Assembly: GCA_024695315.1 (NCBI GenBank)
Contig: JAILIJ010000196.1
Span: 1-8,153, forward strand
Length of the DNA stretch: 8,153 bases
DNA from: Bacteroidaceae bacterium
GTDB lineage: Bacteria > Bacteroidota > Bacteroidia > Bacteroidales > Bacteroidaceae
Direction of reading: 5' to 3'
Below, piece by piece: positions 1 to 7,111 of this stretch. The notes under the pieces are model-generated. The model searched no databases. It worked only from the letters and a program-made list of their open reading frames with translations, and was not told where the DNA came from. A program made the translations under genes and the position numbers. Position 1 is the stretch's first letter. Every line of letters starts with the position of its first letter.

Positions 1-707
1 AACTTTCCGAACTTACCATCACGCAACACAAGTTCTCCACCACATCGAGGACATAAACCAGCCTTTTCACGCTTTGTACGCATCTTGCAAGCTGCTTTTA
101 CACGCTTCACATGTGCACGTCTTGAAGACTTTGAATTAAGCATCCGCGACTTTAGCGCCAATTCGAAGTCTGCGATTTGCTCCTCAGTAAGTATCCTTTC
201 CTTGTACGACCATATTCTGAAGAGAAGCTGCCAATAACGTATGACATTCGTGTCATTATTCACACTAACATGCAGTCGTGACTTTCCTAGAAAAACAACA
301 AGTGATATGTACTGGCCATATAAAAAAGTCGGCATAGTATTCTGTAAAGCACGTACATGCCAAATATTCTGACGAACAGGATTCGTCATCTCATATTTAT
401 GTCCAAAAATATTCTGGGTCCATTTCTCACTATTCTCTCCTCCGTATATATCTCCTTTATAACGCTTAGTCTCGATAACAAATATTCCAAACGGAGAAGT
501 AACAACATGATCTATCTGAGCAGTATAATTACCAGTAGAAATAAGCACATCATTAAACGCATGATAATTCCCGTTTAGAAACTTCAAAGCAAAAGCGACT
601 TTCTTTTCTCCCCAAGAACCAATAATCTTAGACCTATTACATCTAAGATAAATCACAAGGATAAAAAAAATAAAGAACAAAAAACTAATACCTATAAATA
701 AATTCAT
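1..707 (-). CDS. NERD-domain membrane protein with C-terminal topoisomerase-type zinc ribbon (3' end cut by window)
   Basis: The minus strand is open from the ATG at 707 to the window edge: 235 codons with no stop, C-terminus missing. Residues 3-21 are almost all hydrophobic and are followed by R22, R25 and K27, suggesting one N-terminal membrane anchor with the rest in the cytoplasm. Residues about 30-145 match the NERD (nuclease-related) domain: GEKKVA at 33-38, ND at 52-53, QIDHVV at 64-69, GIFVIETKRYKG at 74-85 and NPVRQN at 109-114. D66, E79 and K81 are in the right places for a PD-(D/E)xK-type nuclease centre. A basic linker leads to CPRCGGELVLRDGKFGK at 219-235, the first half of a topoisomerase I-type zinc ribbon; the second cysteine pair would lie outside the window. 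NERD proteins are thought to process nucleic acid, but their role is poorly known, so DNA cleavage here is inference. It is divergent from the peptidase gene. The domain call is firm; the function is not. Confidence 0.88.
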   Translation of the reverse strand, partial: MNLFIGISFLFFIFFILVIYLRCNRSKIIGSWGEKKVAFALKFLNGNYHAFNDVLISTGNYTAQIDHVVTSPFGIFVIETKRYKGDIYGGENSEKWTQNIFGHKYEMTNPVRQNIWHVRALQNTMPTFLYGQYISLVVFLGKSRLHVSVNNDTNVIRYWQLLFRIWSYKERILTEEQIADFELALKSRMLNSKSSRRAHVKRVKAACKMRTKREKAGLCPRCGGELVLRDGKFGK

Positions 708-711
708 AGTA

Positions 712-719
712 CAAAGGTA
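712..719 (-). promoter_or_regulatory. Bacteroidetes -7 promoter box for the NERD gene
   Basis: On the minus strand this reads TACCTTTG, an exact match to the Bacteroidetes -7 consensus TAnnTTTG. The box ends five bases before the ATG at 707. Transcription normally starts a few bases after this box, so the mRNA would begin at or next to the start codon. I see no clear -33 TTTG at the usual spacing upstream. Confidence 0.6.
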
Positions 720-922
720 CGAATAAATAACGTAAGATATGGATATAGACGATAAAATTTCTCTCGAAGAAAATCTAAGGAAGAGCTAAGAGAAATGGAA
801 TAAGATCGTCATTTGCAAACACGACACTACAATAGAGTAATTATTCTACACATTTTACCACTTTTTTTGCACATAAATCAATAAGACCTTAAATAAAAAT
901 ATGAAATAAAAATAAAAAACAT
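720..922. other. AT-rich spacer between divergent promoters
   Basis: This stretch lies between the two outward-facing promoter boxes of the NERD and peptidase genes. It is AT-rich and has no open frame worth calling on either strand. The only structure noticed is an imperfect inverted repeat around TTTGCAAA (806-824: TCGT and ACGA arms with a one-base offset), which could be a regulator site but is not strong enough to name. Confidence 0.5.
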
Positions 923-930
923 TACCTTTG
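923..930 (+). promoter_or_regulatory. Bacteroidetes -7 promoter box for the M1 peptidase gene
   Basis: TACCTTTG matches TAnnTTTG exactly. The predicted start of transcription is near 935-938, giving a leader of about 45 bases before the ATG at 982. No convincing -33 TTTG is present at the expected distance; the upstream DNA is A/T-rich. The leader has no evident Shine-Dalgarno site, which is usual in this phylum. Confidence 0.65.
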
Positions 931-981
931 TGAAACGTTAGATTTTAAAACCTCCATTACGGATAACAAAAATTATATAGG

Positions 982-3417
982 ATGAAAAAAGAACTATATA
1001 TATTATTAATCATTTTCGCATCAACACTCAACTCTTCTCTATTCGCACAGAAGAGTAAATATCTCGTAGATGGTGTGTCATGGGAACTGGCACAGCAAAG
1101 AAAGCAGTCTATTAAAGAACTTTCTTATTGCATTTTCTTCTCCATTCCAGAAAACAAGAAACAAAATGTAGAAGGTGAAGAAATCATAAATTTTGAGCTC
1201 AAGTCCAGACAGGATATCATTATTGACTTCCGCGAAGATATTGACAAGATACATTCTGTACAAGTGGCACACTTTGCATCTGCAGAAGATACAAAGACAT
1301 GGAACGAATGTAAATGGACATTTCAGAATGAGCATATCATTATCCCAAAACGTCATACAAAGAAAGGAAAAAACAGTATAAAGATTATTTTTACAGCCGG
1401 CAATCAGTCCCTCAATAGACGTGAGGACTATATGTACACATTATTTGTGCCAGACCGTGCACGTACAGCCTTTCCTTGTTTTGAACAGCCAAACATGAAG
1501 GCTCATTTCAAGCTCACTCTTCAGATACCGGAGAAATGGGAAGCAGTATCAAATACACAAAAACTTGGTGATAATGATGATACTTCACTTTTCACTATAA
1601 AAAAAGATAAACCAGGATATAAGATTGTAAACTTCGACAATTCCGAACCATTATCCACATACCTCTTCGCTTTCGCAGCAGGAGATTTCAAATACCAGTA
1701 TTTCAGTGATTATGGCCTTGGAGTCTACTATAGAGAGACTGATCCAAAACGTGTTGCCCAATTACCACAAATCGCAGAACAAGTAAAGTTTGCTCTCGAC
1801 TGGCAAGAAGACTTTACAGGAATGAAATATCCATTCAAGAAGTATGATTTCGTGATTTTACCAGGTTTCCAATATGGAGGTATGGAACATACAGGTGCAA
1901 CTTTCTATAATGATAATAGAATATTCCTCCCAGACAATCCAACTCCTGATGAGGAATTGAACCGCACGGAGCTAATCGCACATGAGACATCACACATGTG
2001 GTTTGGGGATGCCGTAACAATGAATTGGTTTGATGATGTATGGACAAAAGAGGTATTCGCGAACTATTTCGCAGCAGAAATCACCACACCACAATTTCCA
2101 TATTTAAACCATGACCTCAACTGGCTCAAGACATATACGGCAACTGCCATTAAGCAAGACCGTACAGAAGGACGCACATCTATCCGACAACCTTTGGATA
2201 ACATGCGATATGCAGGGCTCATATACAATAATATCATCTATAACAAAGCACCTGTGATGATGCGTGAGATGGTGAAAATCATGGGATCTGAAGCATACAA
2301 ACGAGGTATAAGGAAATATCTGGAGAAATATAAGTACGATAATGCTACATGGGATGACCTTATCAGCATACTTGATGATGAGACCCCAGAAGACCTTCGT
2401 GCATTCAGCAAGAAATGGGTAGACACGGCTAATTATCCGCATTACATGGCCGCATCATACCGCGATAAACGCATAGGACGTGAATATGGATTTTACGAAC
2501 TATCACCCGAGCAATGCCGACAACTTATGCGTTATTGGAATGTAGAAACTGACGGCACACATCGTCAAGCCCTTCTTATGACATTAGAAGAGAACTATTT
2601 GGCTAAAAAGTTCGATGATGAGACATGGATGAATGAGCTTCTCAACTCACTCAAAAAGATGGATGATCCTCTTACGGCATCAACCCTTGTCAGCTATATG
2701 TATGAGCCTATAAGATTCTTATTGAACGAAGGCAAAGACTATGATCGTAAGGTATGGAAACTAGCTAACACTCATCACATGCCAGAGGTTCGCACCTCAC
2801 TTCTGCGTCTACTTATCAAAACAGCACGCACACCTGAGGTTGTTGACTCCCTATATAGTATTTGGACAAATAATAACACTCCACTACTCTCTTTGACAGA
2901 CTTCATGACTCTCTCATACGAACTTGCCATAAGAATGCCAAAGAAAGCTAATGACATCATAACTGTTCAAAGAGCACGCATCAGCGACCCAGATCGTCTA
3001 CGTAATTTTAACTACGTATCACGTGCCGTATCTCCATCTGCAGAGGCACGCGACACTCTCTTTGATTCTCTTCGTAAAGCAGAAAATAGAAGAATCGAGC
3101 CTTGGACTCTCTCTGTACTATATTACCTCAATCATCCTTTACGTGATGAACAATCTGTACACTATATACGTCCAGCACTCGAAATGCTACCAGAAATCCA
3201 GCGAACAGGCGACATATTCTTCCCAGCAAACTGGTGCGAATACCTATTGGCAGGTCATCGATGCAAGGCTGCACATGAGGAAGTCGTTTCTTTCCTCAAT
3301 GACAATACGCACCTACTACCTCTGCTAAAGAACAAGATCCTGGAAGCTGAATATTTCCTCCAAAGAGCAAATACGACAGAAAAGGAAGAATATGTAAAGA
3401 AAAAATTTAATGATTGA
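982..3417 (+). CDS. Secreted M1-family zinc aminopeptidase
   Basis: An 811-residue protein. Residues 1-22 form a signal peptide (KK, hydrophobic core, cleavage expected after LFA22 before Q23), with no lipobox cysteine, so a soluble periplasmic enzyme is expected. The N-terminal beta domain carries the conserved DRARTAFPCFEQP motif at 158-170. The catalytic domain has YGGMEH at 298-303, the M1 exopeptidase motif in its GGMEH form. It also has the zinc site H334-E335-x-x-H338 followed by E357, which is the full HExxH-x18-E. Y420 in YNKAPVMM fits the catalytic tyrosine, 85 residues after E335. The remaining C-terminal part (about 470-811) is helical and probably ARM-like. Family knowledge: M1 enzymes remove N-terminal amino acids from peptides, so a role in periplasmic peptide breakdown is inferred. 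EVFANYFA after the zinc site, instead of the classic NEGFA, resembles my recollection of Bacteroidetes homologues. It probably forms its own transcript: its promoter is at 923-930 and a hairpin lies downstream at 3562-3597. Confidence 0.95.
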   Translation: MKKELYILLIIFASTLNSSLFAQKSKYLVDGVSWELAQQRKQSIKELSYCIFFSIPENKKQNVEGEEIINFELKSRQDIIIDFREDIDKIHSVQVAHFASAEDTKTWNECKWTFQNEHIIIPKRHTKKGKNSIKIIFTAGNQSLNRREDYMYTLFVPDRARTAFPCFEQPNMKAHFKLTLQIPEKWEAVSNTQKLGDNDDTSLFTIKKDKPGYKIVNFDNSEPLSTYLFAFAAGDFKYQYFSDYGLGVYYRETDPKRVAQLPQIAEQVKFALDWQEDFTGMKYPFKKYDFVILPGFQYGGMEHTGATFYNDNRIFLPDNPTPDEELNRTELIAHETSHMWFGDAVTMNWFDDVWTKEVFANYFAAEITTPQFPYLNHDLNWLKTYTATAIKQDRTEGRTSIRQPLDNMRYAGLIYNNIIYNKAPVMMREMVKIMGSEAYKRGIRKYLEKYKYDNATWDDLISILDDETPEDLRAFSKKWVDTANYPHYMAASYRDKRIGREYGFYELSPEQCRQLMRYWNVETDGTHRQALLMTLEENYLAKKFDDETWMNELLNSLKKMDDPLTASTLVSYMYEPIRFLLNEGKDYDRKVWKLANTHHMPEVRTSLLRLLIKTARTPEVVDSLYSIWTNNNTPLLSLTDFMTLSYELAIRMPKKANDIITVQRARISDPDRLRNFNYVSRAVSPSAEARDTLFDSLRKAENRRIEPWTLSVLYYLNHPLRDEQSVHYIRPALEMLPEIQRTGDIFFPANWCEYLLAGHRCKAAHEEVVSFLNDNTHLLPLLKNKILEAEYFLQRANTTEKEEYVKKKFND

Positions 3418-3561
3418 TAGATAAAAATATACCGTCGTTAACAAATATCCAAAGGACAGAAAAAGAAATAAGCATACATAAAAAGAGGATTACCTACATG
3501 TATACCTCTGTCTGTCAATTACCATAATATTAAATCAGGCATTTTTAACTACATAATATAT

Positions 3562-3597
3562 ATATAGCATTACTGTAATCCTGCAGTAATGCTATAT
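3562..3597 (+). terminator. Perfect 14-bp hairpin, probable terminator after the peptidase gene
   Basis: The arm ATATAGCATTACTG (3562-3575) is exactly complementary to CAGTAATGCTATAT (3584-3597), with an eight-base loop that may close further by one G-U and one A-U pair. It lies about 145 bases after the peptidase stop and before the next promoter. The trailing bases are U-rich (TCTATATATTGT) but not a clean U run, so it may work as a weak terminator or a 3' stabilising stem. Between the stop and this hairpin (3418-3561) I see no gene. Confidence 0.6.
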
Positions 3598-3674
3598 TCT
3601 ATATATTGTATCGATAAAAAAGAAATATATTAAGAAAAAAACGTCAAAAATGATTACAACAAAAAAATATTATA

Positions 3675-3682
3675 TATATTTG
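3675..3682 (+). promoter_or_regulatory. Bacteroidetes -7 promoter box for the outer-membrane protein gene
   Basis: TATATTTG matches TAnnTTTG. Transcription would start near 3687-3690, leaving a leader of about 35 bases before the ATG at 3724. The surrounding DNA is very AT-rich, so a chance match is possible, but the position fits and the hairpin just upstream suggests a separate transcript. No clear -33 TTTG is seen. Confidence 0.55.
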
Positions 3683-3723
3683 CATTTATGAGAATAAAAT
3701 CAACGTCATAACCACGTTTATTG

Positions 3724-6660
3724 ATGAAAAAACTACTAATGCTGTTGGCTATGCTCCTTGTTGTAGTCGAAGCATATGCCCAGGGAAAACATAAAGAAAA
3801 GAAAGAGCAAAAAGTTGCCGTATGGGGACACGTAAGAGACTCATTCACTAAAGCCGGAATCGAAAATGTGAAAATAACCATAATGACGAAAGACAGCGTA
3901 GTGATTGACACCGTCAGGGTCAACGGTAACCCTCAGCGTTCTGCAGGCTATGACGCCACATACAGAACACTAGTTCCAGCCGTGCCACAACATCTTATTA
4001 TCAAAGCAGAACATCCAGATTATGAAGACTGCTACGTCAACTATAATCTCAAATACATAAAAAGAAATATCTTTTTTGATGCCAAATGGCATTATATGAA
4101 ACGCAAGGATAAACGAGTATCCGACATGGATGGCGAACTCAACGAAGTAGTTGTCAAAGCCACCAAGGTACGTATTGCATACCGCGGAGACACAATAGTA
4201 TATAATGCTGATGCCTTCAATGTTCCTGAAGGAAGTATGCTTGATGGATTACTCCAACAAATGGACGGAGTAGAACTGAACGAACAAGGAGAAATAAAAG
4301 TCAATGGACGCAAAGTGGATTACCTAACGCTTAACGGAAAGGACTTCTTTAGGGGCAAAAACAAAATTATGCTCGATAACCTCCCATACTACACAGTAAA
4401 AGAAATAAAGGTTTTTGAGAAATCTACCGAACTAAGTGAATTTCTCGGACGAGACGTACAGAAAAAAGATTACGTCATGGATGTCCAACTAAAGAGAGAA
4501 TATAGTATCGGAACACTCGGAAATGTAGAAGCAGGAGGTGGGCCAGCATCACAAAACACACAAGACCACAAGACAGCCCTAAAGCTCGACAGATACCTGG
4601 CACGAGCATTCGGACTACGCTTTACAGACAATACTCGTATAACCCTTTTCGGTAACACAAATAACCTCAGTCAAAATGGCACCTATGTAAGTAACCGTGG
4701 CGACTGGATGGGCAATAGTGAAAACACACAAATGGCAAGCAGAAGTTTGGGTACTAATGTATTGCTCAACGCCAAGGATAATAAATTTACAGACGAGATA
4801 AGTGTCAAAATTCAATGGAAAGATACACACAGGGCGAATAAATATTCAAACGAAAGTTTCCTTTCAACAGGAAGTTCCTACAAAATCAGTAATGGTGATT
4901 CAAATGCAGATGCTTTCGATTTCAATTTAGATAACAAATTGAAAATAAAACTGCCGCAACTTTCCATACCATTCAACATGAATTCTAAGTTCACTATAGA
5001 CTATAAGAAAAATATTTTATCCAATAACAACGATTACACCACATTTGCTTCAAATCCTTTTGAGGATAATACATCGTATGCCGATACTATAAATTTGAAG
5101 AAAATGCGAATTAATACCAATATTGAAACTCTTAACGTGTTCCTCAACTGCGATGCTGCCGTCAAACTACCTTGGGGAGACCATATCGAGTTATATGTAT
5201 CTGGCAATTATGACAAACAAAATAATGACAGCTATTCCTACAACCTATATAAATACTGGAAAAAAGCAGAGAATAATGGAGTCCAAAACCAGTACGACCA
5301 CACTCCAAACCATGGCTATGAAGTAGAATCAAACTTCATATACTCAATCGACTGGTTAACTGGCTGGAGCATACAGACAAATTTCCATTATAACCAAGCT
5401 TACGCAGACATGACGTATGACTACCATAGACTCGATCGACTTGGTGGCATCTATTCTGAAACATCATTGGAAAACTGGCGTCAAATGCTACCATCTACCC
5501 GTGATTCACTCCTATTGTGTTTGGACATGGACAATACCTATAGATATGAGCTCAAGAACCGCACATACGATCTAAATCTCACCACTACATACACAATAGA
5601 CACAGATAGCTTATACAAACGTTTCTGCGCCGTCATTCCTATAATGCTTAACAACAGACGACTTGACTATGAAAGTGAAATTCTTAAGACCTTAAAGCAC
5701 AAAAAAGAAATAACATTCGAGCCACAAATAGAATATGAAATAGGCGTCGACAACATGAAAAAAGTCTTCTATATAGGAATGGAAATGAGCCAATATTTGC
5801 CTGACCTATATAACACTCTCGATGTAACAAATAGTACATTTCCGCTGGCCATTAGAAAAGGTAATTCAAACCTAAAAAAATCCAGCATATATACATTCAC
5901 AACATTCTATCAGAGGCGAGGAAGTCACGACTATAACTCATACCTTAGACTTAGCTCTAGCATAACATCTAACGCCATTGCGCAAGGCTATAAATATGAC
6001 ACATCAACAGGTGTGCATACATATATGCCTGAAAATGTCAACGGAAACTGGACAGCAACCTTCAATTACCTTGTAGGCTCTGCCATTGACTCTGCCAAAT
6101 TATTACACTGGAACCTTCGTACATTCTATAACATATACCACTGCGTTGATCTAGCATCAGTAAACACAGAAAACGTAAGCAGAAGAAGTACAGTAATGAA
6201 TCACAATATCTCTATCGAGCCAGAAGTGAAATACAGGAAATCAAAACTCACACTACGTGCCAGCGGAATGATAAAATGGATTAACTCACACAGGTACGAC
6301 ACAGACGAGTTCTATAATCCAAATGTCAACGCCTTCAACATATCATACGGATTTGACTGTACTTACACCTTCCCATGGAAGATGCAACTTACTTCTGACA
6401 TCAAGATGTATTCAAGACGAGGATATGCTGACGAATCCATGAATATCGACCGTCCAATATGGAATGCACAAATAACCTATCCATTTATAAAGGGACAACT
6501 GATTGGAAAACTAATCGGTAGTGACATACTGGGACAAAGAACAAATATCGACTATATCATCAATGCTCAGGGCAAAACCGAAACATGGACTAATAACCTG
6601 GGAAGATACATCATCGCAACTCTACAGTGGAAATTCAACAAGAGGCCTAAAAGAAGATAG
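3724..6660 (+). CDS. TonB-receptor-like outer-membrane beta-barrel protein
   Basis: A 978-residue protein counted from the ATG at 3724; an in-frame TTG sits directly before it at 3721 but ATG is the likelier start. Residues 1-19 are a signal peptide (MKK, leucine-rich core, cleavage after AYA19 before Q20). Residues about 31-115 resemble the carboxypeptidase regulatory-like beta-sandwich that precedes many Bacteroidetes outer-membrane receptors. LNEVVVKATK at 139-148 resembles the EVVV box found before plug domains. The plug-like region runs from about 150 to 235, with GDTIVYNADAFN from 155, then a VNGRKVDYLTLNGKDFF motif and NLPYYTVKEIKVFEK. The rest, about 245-978, alternates polar and aromatic residues as in a large beta-barrel and ends in a WKF strand followed by an unusual basic tail (NKRPKRR). 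By family it belongs with TonB-dependent-receptor-like outer-membrane barrels. The substrate is unknown: no SusD-like partner lies beside it, which argues against a classic polysaccharide locus. It likely forms a single-gene transcript. Confidence 0.88.
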   Translation: MKKLLMLLAMLLVVVEAYAQGKHKEKKEQKVAVWGHVRDSFTKAGIENVKITIMTKDSVVIDTVRVNGNPQRSAGYDATYRTLVPAVPQHLIIKAEHPDYEDCYVNYNLKYIKRNIFFDAKWHYMKRKDKRVSDMDGELNEVVVKATKVRIAYRGDTIVYNADAFNVPEGSMLDGLLQQMDGVELNEQGEIKVNGRKVDYLTLNGKDFFRGKNKIMLDNLPYYTVKEIKVFEKSTELSEFLGRDVQKKDYVMDVQLKREYSIGTLGNVEAGGGPASQNTQDHKTALKLDRYLARAFGLRFTDNTRITLFGNTNNLSQNGTYVSNRGDWMGNSENTQMASRSLGTNVLLNAKDNKFTDEISVKIQWKDTHRANKYSNESFLSTGSSYKISNGDSNADAFDFNLDNKLKIKLPQLSIPFNMNSKFTIDYKKNILSNNNDYTTFASNPFEDNTSYADTINLKKMRINTNIETLNVFLNCDAAVKLPWGDHIELYVSGNYDKQNNDSYSYNLYKYWKKAENNGVQNQYDHTPNHGYEVESNFIYSIDWLTGWSIQTNFHYNQAYADMTYDYHRLDRLGGIYSETSLENWRQMLPSTRDSLLLCLDMDNTYRYELKNRTYDLNLTTTYTIDTDSLYKRFCAVIPIMLNNRRLDYESEILKTLKHKKEITFEPQIEYEIGVDNMKKVFYIGMEMSQYLPDLYNTLDVTNSTFPLAIRKGNSNLKKSSIYTFTTFYQRRGSHDYNSYLRLSSSITSNAIAQGYKYDTSTGVHTYMPENVNGNWTATFNYLVGSAIDSAKLLHWNLRTFYNIYHCVDLASVNTENVSRRSTVMNHNISIEPEVKYRKSKLTLRASGMIKWINSHRYDTDEFYNPNVNAFNISYGFDCTYTFPWKMQLTSDIKMYSRRGYADESMNIDRPIWNAQITYPFIKGQLIGKLIGSDILGQRTNIDYIINAQGKTETWTNNLGRYIIATLQWKFNKRPKRR

Positions 6661-6702
6661 TGTCTAATGCAAAACATACAATACGTAAGAAAATAAAAAT
6701 AC

Positions 6703-6727
6703 GCTATCATTTTGTATGATGCTTTTT
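6703..6727 (+). terminator. Probable intrinsic terminator after the outer-membrane protein gene
   Basis: A short stem pairs GC(T)ATCAT (6703-6710) with ATGATGC (6716-6722), with one bulged T and a five-base loop. It is followed at once by TTTTT and, after CAC, a further run of T. It starts 43 bases after the stop at 6660. The stem is weak in G-C pairs, but the position and the T tract fit an intrinsic terminator. Confidence 0.55.
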
Positions 6728-6755
6728 CACTTTTTTCATTACAGCACATTTTTTT

Positions 6756-6797
6756 TTACGTAAGCTAGCAATTCTATAAATAGATATTACGTACGTA
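6756..6797. promoter_or_regulatory. Cluster of TACGTA palindromes upstream of a promoter (possible operator)
   Basis: TTACGTAA (6756-6763) is a perfect eight-base palindrome. TTACGTA recurs exactly 31 bases further on (6787-6793), where it runs into the ten-base palindrome TACGTACGTA (6788-6797). A further TACGTAAG lies at 6682-6689, matching the eight bases at 6757-6764. The two near copies are about three helical turns apart, and the second sits where the -33 element of the promoter at 6812-6819 would lie. This arrangement suits a DNA-binding regulator; the regulator and its effect are unknown. Confidence 0.3.
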
Positions 6798-6811
6798 TGC
6801 AATAAAATGAC

Positions 6812-6819
6812 TACATTTG
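6812..6819 (+). promoter_or_regulatory. Bacteroidetes -7 promoter box in the long intergenic region
   Basis: TACATTTG matches TAnnTTTG exactly. Transcription from here would start near 6825 and run through a leader of about 285 bases to the small gene at 7112. The -33 position is occupied by TTACGTACG rather than TTTG, which could mean that an activator is needed. Confidence 0.5.
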
Positions 6820-7091
6820 CATCGGGAAAATGAACTGTGAAAGTAAAAACAATTTATTACCTATCAAGAAGATTGTGTGCGGATGAAATGTTTGTTAGAT
6901 AAGCAAGAATAAGAATAAAACAGATTTACAATTAACTTATGGTGTAAATAAACATCAAATTATATGCACCTATAATCTCTTTTGCTTACAAAAACTGTAG
7001 TCGTAAATAAAATGGTACTGAATAAAAACAGTACATTACTATTTTATGGCCTTCAGTAAACAGACGTTGTCTTAAAATGGGAAATATTACC
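6820..7091 (+). other. Long structured leader or candidate small RNA upstream of the small-protein gene
   Basis: No convincing gene is present. Two tiny frames follow the promoter and overlap as ATGA (6830-6886, 18 codons plus stop; 6883-6912, 9 codons plus stop), but neither has visible conservation features. A hairpin lies at 7007-7047: GTACTG (7015-7020) pairs with CAGTAC (7029-7034) around the loop AATAAAAA. An outer stem pairs ATAAAAT (7007-7013) with ATTTTAT (7041-7047) across an uneven internal loop. No T run follows, so it is not an obvious terminator. The stretch may be a regulated 5' leader or a small RNA. Confidence 0.3.
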
Positions 7092-7099
7092 TACATTTT
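7092..7099 (+). promoter_or_regulatory. Possible proximal promoter for the small-protein gene
   Basis: TACATTTT differs from TAnnTTTG only in its last base. A TTG at 7067-7069 lies 22 bases upstream, close to usual -33 spacing. Transcription would start near 7105, leaving only about seven bases before the ATG at 7112. It shares CTACATTT with the stronger box at 6811-6818, so the gene may have two promoters, or this one may be a chance match. Confidence 0.35.
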
Positions 7100-7111
7100 A
7101 CAAAAAAAAAT

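Noticed and set aside
301..303. Possible lipoprotein or extra membrane segment inside the NERD protein
   Set aside because: Hydrophobic residues near YISLVVFLG are a beta strand of the NERD fold, too short for a membrane span.
357..578. Plus-strand open frame of 73 codons
   Set aside because: It is antisense to the NERD gene, whose minus-strand frame carries clear domain motifs; the plus frame has no recognisable features.
806..824. Imperfect palindrome centred on TTTGCAAA between the divergent promoters
   Set aside because: The arms match only with an offset and it lies about 90 bases or more from either promoter box; too weak to call an operator.
2104..2442. Minus-strand open frame of 112 codons, and similar ones at 1078-1356 and 1835-2047
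   Set aside because: They lie inside the M1 peptidase gene over its conserved motifs and have no promoter, start context or protein features of their own.
3489..3499. ATTACCTACAT also present at 7086-7096
   Set aside because: An 11-base match in AT-rich intergenic DNA with no shared flanks or common position relative to genes; probably chance.
3484..3509. Possible stem AGAGG…CCTCT around a TACATGTA palindrome after the peptidase gene
   Set aside because: The outer stem is five base pairs with poor pairing between it and the inner palindrome and no T run; the hairpin at 3562-3597 is far better.
3702..3718. Small hairpin (AACGT/ACGTT) just before the start of the outer-membrane protein gene
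   Set aside because: Only five base pairs with a seven-base loop; such stems are common by chance and no regulatory meaning can be supported.
3721..3723. TTG as the start of the outer-membrane protein
   Set aside because: An ATG follows directly at 3724 and gives a normal MKK signal peptide; the TTG adds only one residue.
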